Below, one piece after another: positions 59,643 to 64,000 of a stretch of 64,000 bases of DNA. Within the stretch, counting starts at the first letter, position 1. Every line of letters starts with the position of its first letter. This DNA comes from Rugosibacter aromaticivorans (GTDB lineage: Bacteria; Pseudomonadota; Gammaproteobacteria; Burkholderiales; Rhodocyclaceae), in assembly GCF_000934545.1 (NCBI RefSeq), contig NZ_CP010554.1:1860001-1924000 (forward strand), in the 5' to 3' direction. The position numbers and the translations under genes are program-made. The notes under the pieces were generated by a model. It had not been told where the DNA came from. It saw only the letters and a program-made list of their open reading frames with translations, and made no database searches.

Positions 59643-59960
59643 ATGGCAATGACTTCAATCAAGCGGCCAAAATGTCATCCGCATCGCATTGTTCATTTAT
59701 TGAAGCGCATATGGGTTTCGCTAACGCTTGCACTCATTGCCCTGCCAGCCTACGCCGACGATCCAATTTCTCGCCTGCTCAATAAAGCCGTTGATCTCAT
59801 GACCAACCAGTGGGCAGTAGCTTCTGCCGTGGTCACCATTGCCGCCATCGGCTACCGCATGAAGTACGGCATGATGGACAAACGCAAAGCGTTGGCCTCT
59901 GTCATTGGCATTGTGGTGGTATTCGGCGCTGTCCTGATCGTCGATCAAATCCGCACCTGA
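59643..59960 (+). CDS. virB2: VirB2/TrbC-like pilin
   Basis: 105 residues. Long signal segment (LLKRIWVSLTLALIALPAYA), then two hydrophobic stretches (MTNQWAVASAVVTIAAIGY and ALASVIGIVVVFGAVLIV) separated by RMKYGMMDKR, the pilin pattern. After processing it would polymerise as the conjugative pilus. AGGAAA precedes the start. First gene of the vir-type operon. Confidence 0.85.
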   Translation: MAMTSIKRPKCHPHRIVHLLKRIWVSLTLALIALPAYADDPISRLLNKAVDLMTNQWAVASAVVTIAAIGYRMKYGMMDKRKALASVIGIVVVFGAVLIVDQIRT

Positions 59961-59973
59961 CTTGCGCCTGATC

Positions 59974-60255
59974 ATGGATCGCGAAGACCCCCTCTATCAA
60001 GGCATGACCCGCGACGCCATGGTGCTCGGCGTCACGCTTGATTGCTTCATCCTCGAAGTCATAGTCTGGTCGATTGCCTTCCTTGTCACTCGCTCGATGT
60101 GGGTGTTGCCAGCAACTGCGCTGTTTCATCTGCTGTGCTTCTGGAAGTGCTTGGATGACGCTGACTACTTCAGCATCTGGTGGGCCGGCTTTGCATTGAC
60201 GGGCAAAGGCGCGAACAAACATCAATGGGGAGGCACTAGCTATGACCCTGACTAA
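59974..60255 (+). CDS. virB3: VirB3-like inner membrane protein
   Basis: 93 residues from ATG 59974. It starts REDPLYQGMTRDAMVLGV, the VirB3 signature, followed by two TM helices (DCFILEVIVWSIAFLVT; WVLPATALFHLLCFW). It inserts in the inner membrane and works with VirB4. It overlaps virB4 by 14 bases. Confidence 0.9.
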   Translation: MDREDPLYQGMTRDAMVLGVTLDCFILEVIVWSIAFLVTRSMWVLPATALFHLLCFWKCLDDADYFSIWWAGFALTGKGANKHQWGGTSYDPD

Positions 60256-62680
60256 TCTGGGCCTGAGTTTTGGTGACTTGTTCGATAGCACTGCACCGGC
60301 AGGCAGCGACGCCAAGAGGAAGGAATGTCGGCTGCGGAAATTCATTCCCTATGTTGCCCACTACGACGAAAGCACACTGCTCACTGAAGATGACCAGTTG
60401 ATCCAGATCGTCAAGCTCGAAGGCCTTGCATTTCAGACCCGTGATGAAGAAGACCTCAAGCGGCAAAAGCGTTTTCGGAATCGGTTGATCCGTTCAATTG
60501 CGAAGAGCGATTTCGGCGTGACGGTGCATGTCGTGCGCCGTCGGCACTTCGAATATCCGGAGGGTGATTTCCCGAATCGCTTCTGCGCCGAACTGAATGC
60601 TGCCTGGCAGCGCAAGCACGAACAGAACGAGCAGTACGTGAACGAGATTTACCTCTCGATCATCAAGTTCCCCTACAAGTCTGGCGTCGTAGTGGGTGCG
60701 AAAGATCGTTTCGCCTATATGAGCCACAAGCGCCAGCGCGACAAATTGGATTACTGGCGCCGTCGCTGCGCGCAAGAACTGCATGATGTCACGCGCCGCG
60801 TATTGCAGTCATTGTCTGCTTACGAGCCCCGGCTGCTCGGCATGTACCGGAAACACGATGGCTGGCATTCCGATGCGCTGCGGTTCCTTTACTACCTCAT
60901 CAACTGGCAGGACACCGAAGTGCGCGTACCGCGCATGCCGATCCGCGACTATCTGGGCAAAAACCGGCCGATATTTGGGAACGAAGCCATGGAAGTGCGC
61001 GGCTGGACCCAAAGCCAGCTCGGCGCCTTCCTAAGCGTGAAGGAATATCCCGACCTGACCGATTACGACATGCTGGACAAGTTCCTCAATCTGCCGGTCG
61101 AGATGGTCATTACGCAGTCCTACCATTTTGAGGACAGACCAACTTCGACCAAAGAAATAGAGGTACAACAGAAACGTCTCGATCAGTCCGAAGACAAGGC
61201 AGCGGATCAAATCGACGATCTGACCGACGCCATGAGCGATGTCGCTTCCGGGCGTGTAGCAATGGGTTGGCATCACCTGTCGGTATTGGTCAAGGCTGCG
61301 GACAATCAACTCTCATCACTTGACCGTGCACTGGTTTCCGTTGAGGACTGCTTTATCGATCTCAATATCCAGGCAACACGCGAGACATTGAATCTTGAGG
61401 CCTGCTTCTGGGCACAGCTCCCCGGTAACTTCCAATACGTCGCAAGGAAGCGTCGCATATCAACGGCGAACCTGGCCGGTTTTGCCAGCCTGCACAACTT
61501 CGCCCGTGGTCGCCCCGATGGCAATTGGTGGGGCAAGGCGATCACTGTGCTGGAAACGGAAAGCAAGACGCCGTACTACCTGAATTTCCATGTCGGTCAA
61601 GGACCGTATTCACCTGGACATGTTCATGTCGCGGCTCCTACGGGTACCGGCAAGTCGACGTTGATCAACCTGCTGCTGGCGCAGGTGCAGAAAATCAATC
61701 CACGAATTTTCTATTTCGACGACAAGAACGGCGGCGAAATCTTTGCACGGGCATGTGGTGCGGCGGTGACTGATGTCGCCATGGGCGAGCCGAGCGGCTT
61801 CAACCCTCTGTCGTTGCCCGATACGCCGGTCAATCGCGCTTTCCTTTCCCAGTGGCTGGAGAACCGGGTTGCCGCGAGTGGCATGCCATTAGATGCTGAC
61901 GAGCGCCAAGTGATTCAAGCTGCCATCGACGGTAGCTATCGCCATCCCGCATCCGAGCGCAACCTGATCGAAATCGCGAGCTACTTCGGTCTTGCGCGCG
62001 GCGGCAGTCTGCGCAGTCGGTTAGCAACGTGGTTGCCGGGTGGCAAGTACGCTGGGCTGTTTGACAACGCCCATGATCGATTCAAGCTCGACGCGCGGTT
62101 CTGCTACTTCAATACGACCCGCATTATCCAGGACGAGTCTGCACTACTGGCCGTATTGGAATACCTGTTCCATCGCATCGACCTCATCATGGATGGTGAG
62201 CCGTTCATCATCGTGCTGGAGGAAGGCTGGAAGCTCCGCCGCAGTGCCTATTTCCGCGCACGTATCGACGATTGGTTGATGACCATTCGTAAGAAGAATG
62301 GCGTAGTCATCTTCATTACCCCTGACCTCAAGCTATCCCACGACGAGCAATCCGACAGCCTGGTCAAACAGCCGGTGACCTTTCTTTATTTCGCCTGTGA
62401 TCGGGCAGACGAACACGATTACCGCAAGGTCTTCGGCCTGTCGCAGCGTGAATTCGAGTTGGTGCGTGAGTGGGAACCCGAAGAGCGGCTGGCGCTGGTC
62501 AAACATGGCAACGACAGCGTCGTCGTGCGTACCGGGCTAGATACCCCAGACCTGCGTCGCTTCCTGCCAGTGCTCTCGGGCAACGAGGGCAACCTGCGCT
62601 TGATGCACAGCATCATGCACGAACTCGACAGCGAAGACCCCGAAGCGTGGTTACCTGTTTTTATGGAGAACGCAAAATGA
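60242..62680 (+). CDS. virB4: VirB4/TrbE-like conjugation ATPase
   Basis: 812 residues. The N-terminal domain matches CagE/TrbE/VirB4: YVAHYDESTLLTEDDQLIQI and FPNRFCAELNAAW. The C-terminal NTPase has Walker A APTGTGKSTLINL (~residue 466), IFYFDDKNGGEIF, Walker B in EPFIIVLEEGWKL, and the RKKNGVVIFITPDL segment. It energises pilus assembly at the inner membrane. It overlaps virB3 and virB5, so the operon is tightly coupled. Confidence 0.95.
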   Translation: MTLTNLGLSFGDLFDSTAPAGSDAKRKECRLRKFIPYVAHYDESTLLTEDDQLIQIVKLEGLAFQTRDEEDLKRQKRFRNRLIRSIAKSDFGVTVHVVRRRHFEYPEGDFPNRFCAELNAAWQRKHEQNEQYVNEIYLSIIKFPYKSGVVVGAKDRFAYMSHKRQRDKLDYWRRRCAQELHDVTRRVLQSLSAYEPRLLGMYRKHDGWHSDALRFLYYLINWQDTEVRVPRMPIRDYLGKNRPIFGNEAMEVRGWTQSQLGAFLSVKEYPDLTDYDMLDKFLNLPVEMVITQSYHFEDRPTSTKEIEVQQKRLDQSEDKAADQIDDLTDAMSDVASGRVAMGWHHLSVLVKAADNQLSSLDRALVSVEDCFIDLNIQATRETLNLEACFWAQLPGNFQYVARKRRISTANLAGFASLHNFARGRPDGNWWGKAITVLETESKTPYYLNFHVGQGPYSPGHVHVAAPTGTGKSTLINLLLAQVQKINPRIFYFDDKNGGEIFARACGAAVTDVAMGEPSGFNPLSLPDTPVNRAFLSQWLENRVAASGMPLDADERQVIQAAIDGSYRHPASERNLIEIASYFGLARGGSLRSRLATWLPGGKYAGLFDNAHDRFKLDARFCYFNTTRIIQDESALLAVLEYLFHRIDLIMDGEPFIIVLEEGWKLRRSAYFRARIDDWLMTIRKKNGVVIFITPDLKLSHDEQSDSLVKQPVTFLYFACDRADEHDYRKVFGLSQREFELVREWEPEERLALVKHGNDSVVVRTGLDTPDLRRFLPVLSGNEGNLRLMHSIMHELDSEDPEAWLPVFMENAK

Positions 62681-63396
62681 AAATTCTTAAATTACGTTTG
62701 ATCTGGCTGGCCGCATTCTTTTGGCTTTCCGGCGGGTTTGGTATGGTGGGCAATACCTACGCCCAATGGGCCGTGATTGATGCCTCAAATCTTCAGCAAA
62801 ACATTGCGCAGTACGGGCAGATGGTCGAACAGGTCGCCCAGCTCAAAGCCCAATTAGAGCAGTTGAAAAGCCAGTACGCGGCGGTGACCGGTAGCTATGG
62901 TCTCGGTGGGCTGATGCAGGGTGAAACACTTTCAGCAGCCGGCATCGTACCGGGTTCATGGCAGGAGGTCGTCAGCCTACAACAGGCCGGCAAATTCAAA
63001 AGCAAAATGGATTACTACGAGAACCTCATGAGACGTGTCGATCCTGCGCTGTTTGCGAACGATTCCAGCCGCAGCACTGGCGCCTACAAGCTCAGTTACG
63101 ACAACACACGCGCTGCCTTCGCCGTGACCGATGCTACCTATGACTCGGTGGAAACGCACCGCAAGAATATCGAGCAGTTGATTCAGCGCATCGACAGCAC
63201 ACAGAACGTCAAGGAAGCCACCGACCTCAACAACCGTCTGGTATCTGAAAACGCCATGTTGCAAATCTCAGTGGCGCGGCTGGCCGCCGTACAAAACAAC
63301 CTCAACGCCAGCGCGGCAAACGACCGGGTACAGGCCCAGGCGACGAATGCGGAGATGCTGCGCTACGACGCCAACTATCAATACAGGACACGCTAG
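62677..63396 (+). CDS. virB5: VirB5/TrbJ-like minor pilus protein
   Basis: 239 residues from ATG 62677, overlapping the virB4 stop (ATGA). Signal peptide (RLIWLAAFFWLSGGFGMVGNTYA), then the family pattern WAVIDASNLQQNIAQYGQM and VEQVAQLKAQLEQLKSQY. Long helices toward the C-terminus follow. It would sit at the pilus tip and contact recipient cells. Confidence 0.88.
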   Translation: MKILKLRLIWLAAFFWLSGGFGMVGNTYAQWAVIDASNLQQNIAQYGQMVEQVAQLKAQLEQLKSQYAAVTGSYGLGGLMQGETLSAAGIVPGSWQEVVSLQQAGKFKSKMDYYENLMRRVDPALFANDSSRSTGAYKLSYDNTRAAFAVTDATYDSVETHRKNIEQLIQRIDSTQNVKEATDLNNRLVSENAMLQISVARLAAVQNNLNASAANDRVQAQATNAEMLRYDANYQYRTR

Positions 63397-63398
63397 CC

Positions 63399-63551
63399 AT
63401 GAAGCCCTTCACGATTATCGTTGTGCTGGCCGCGCTATCTGTGGCGAGTTGCGCCTCGAACTCTACTTTGAAGTCTCCCTGCGTCGGTGCCGCAGGTTCC
63501 CCGTGCAGCCCAACCCCGCTTTCCCATGAACCCATTGTGAGGACGACATGA
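63399..63551 (+). CDS. Very small lipoprotein, VirB7-like by position
   Basis: 50 residues. Signal with lipobox-like VASC at the end (IIVVLAALSVASC), then a short Ser/Pro/Cys-containing tail. It lies between virB5 and the next lipoprotein, and its stop overlaps the next start (ATGA). The assignment rests on position and the lipoprotein signal. Confidence 0.65.
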   Translation: MKPFTIIVVLAALSVASCASNSTLKSPCVGAAGSPCSPTPLSHEPIVRTT

Positions 63552-63910
63552 ACAAACGACGTTTATTGATTGTTGCAGCCTTCATTGCCCTGTCCGCCTG
63601 CGGCAAGCTGGGTAATCCGCTGCTTAGCGCCAGCGATGGTCAGTTCCTGAGATGGATTGCGCCCCGTAACGGTCTGGCTCCGTCCTGTGCTGCTGCACTC
63701 TATAAACCCGAGATGTTTATCGGGCAATACAACGGACTCAAATTTTCGGCGAAGGACAAAATATCTGCCGTAAGTGAGAAACAAAAAAGCGAGTGCATTG
63801 CGGATTTACAACAGCGTGCAAGCGAAATCGGCATCGAGGGCAATATCACGCGCGATCATCTATTGGATGATCGCGTGAAACAACGCTTTCTTGCTCTTCA
63901 GAGAGGTTAA
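63548..63910 (+). CDS. Lipoprotein of the conjugation operon, unknown
   Basis: 120 residues. Lipobox IALSAC after KRRLLIVAAF. The mature part (NGLAPSCAAALYKPEMFIGQ, CIADLQQRASEIGIEG) is a small globular domain. It could be the entry-exclusion or VirB7/TrbK-like component found at this position. The start overlaps the previous stop; a GTG follows its own stop by two bases. Confidence 0.65.
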   Translation: MNKRRLLIVAAFIALSACGKLGNPLLSASDGQFLRWIAPRNGLAPSCAAALYKPEMFIGQYNGLKFSAKDKISAVSEKQKSECIADLQQRASEIGIEGNITRDHLLDDRVKQRFLALQRG

Positions 63911-63912
63911 CT

Positions 63913-64000
63913 GTGGGGCTGCCTGCAACCGTGCTGACTGTTACCGATCAGGTCACGGCCGACTTTGTGACCCGCGTCTTCGGGCCAGTCGCCAATGCGG
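63913..64000 (+). CDS. VirB6-like start, cut by the window edge
   Basis: A GTG at 63913 opens GLPATVLTVTDQVTADFVTR and runs to the end. Position after virB5 and the lipoproteins, and an opening resembling VirB6/TrbL N-termini, suggest the polytopic VirB6. Too short to be sure. Confidence 0.5.
   Translation, partial: MGLPATVLTVTDQVTADFVTRVFGPVANA

Overview
The window looks like one chromosome segment of a betaproteobacterium, probably an environmental, metal-exposed lineage. This rests on moderately high GC, protein families typical of Betaproteobacteria, and CzcI-, CzcP- and CadR-type metal genes. The species cannot be fixed from sequence alone. Most of the window (about 4.1 kb to the right edge) reads as an integrative mobile island. 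It starts at a 3' fragment of tRNA-Val(GAC) and a tyrosine recombinase. It continues through toxin-antitoxin cassettes, plasmid/ICE maintenance genes (DUF736, ParB, RadC), a very large heavy-metal resistance block and a defence block, and ends inside a VirB-type conjugation operon that runs off the right edge.

Region by region. At 1-3651 lie a partial protein joining a sigma-54 (RpoN) C-terminus to a GIY-YIG nuclease, and a globin-PAS-PAS-GGDEF-EAL cyclic-di-GMP enzyme preceded by a tetranucleotide tract. At 3652-4190 are a deleted integrase remnant and the tRNA-Val fragment (probable att). At 4398-6716 are the integrase, an ORF6N protein and a small unknown protein. At 6719-10219 are a DinJ/YafQ module and an AbiE-like nucleotidyltransferase module with an extra IHF-like protein, separated by copies of one repeated sequence containing two perfect hairpins. 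At 10272-15605 are four leftward genes, each with its own intrinsic terminator, at least two with long homologous leaders.

The metal block at 15724-48951 contains a Cus-type Cu/Ag tripartite pump (cusCBA, CusF fused to CusB), a Czc pump (czcI-C-B, PII-like, czcA), an MgtC-like protein and a zinc-ribbon protein. These are followed by a leftward OprC-like copper receptor, a CDF exporter, a P1B-4 ATPase and a second Czc-like operon with its own PII-like and CzcI-like genes. It ends with a Met-rich secreted protein, a YnfA-like membrane protein, and a divergent cadA / cadR pair, the latter followed by an EamA transporter with a His-rich tail. Together these would export Cu/Ag, Zn/Co/Cd (possibly Ni) and Cd/Pb across both membranes.

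The defence block at 49166-57968 contains an SNF2-type helicase, a TrlF-like PHP-ATPase, and a type III restriction-modification system wrecked by a deletion that joins the first codons of mod to the middle of res. At 58248-64000 a small unknown gene and a LuxR-family regulator precede virB2-virB3-virB4-virB5, two lipoprotein genes and the start of a virB6-like gene. This suggests transfer functions placed next to a quorum-type regulator.

No rRNA, complete tRNA, CRISPR array or intact insertion sequence was seen.
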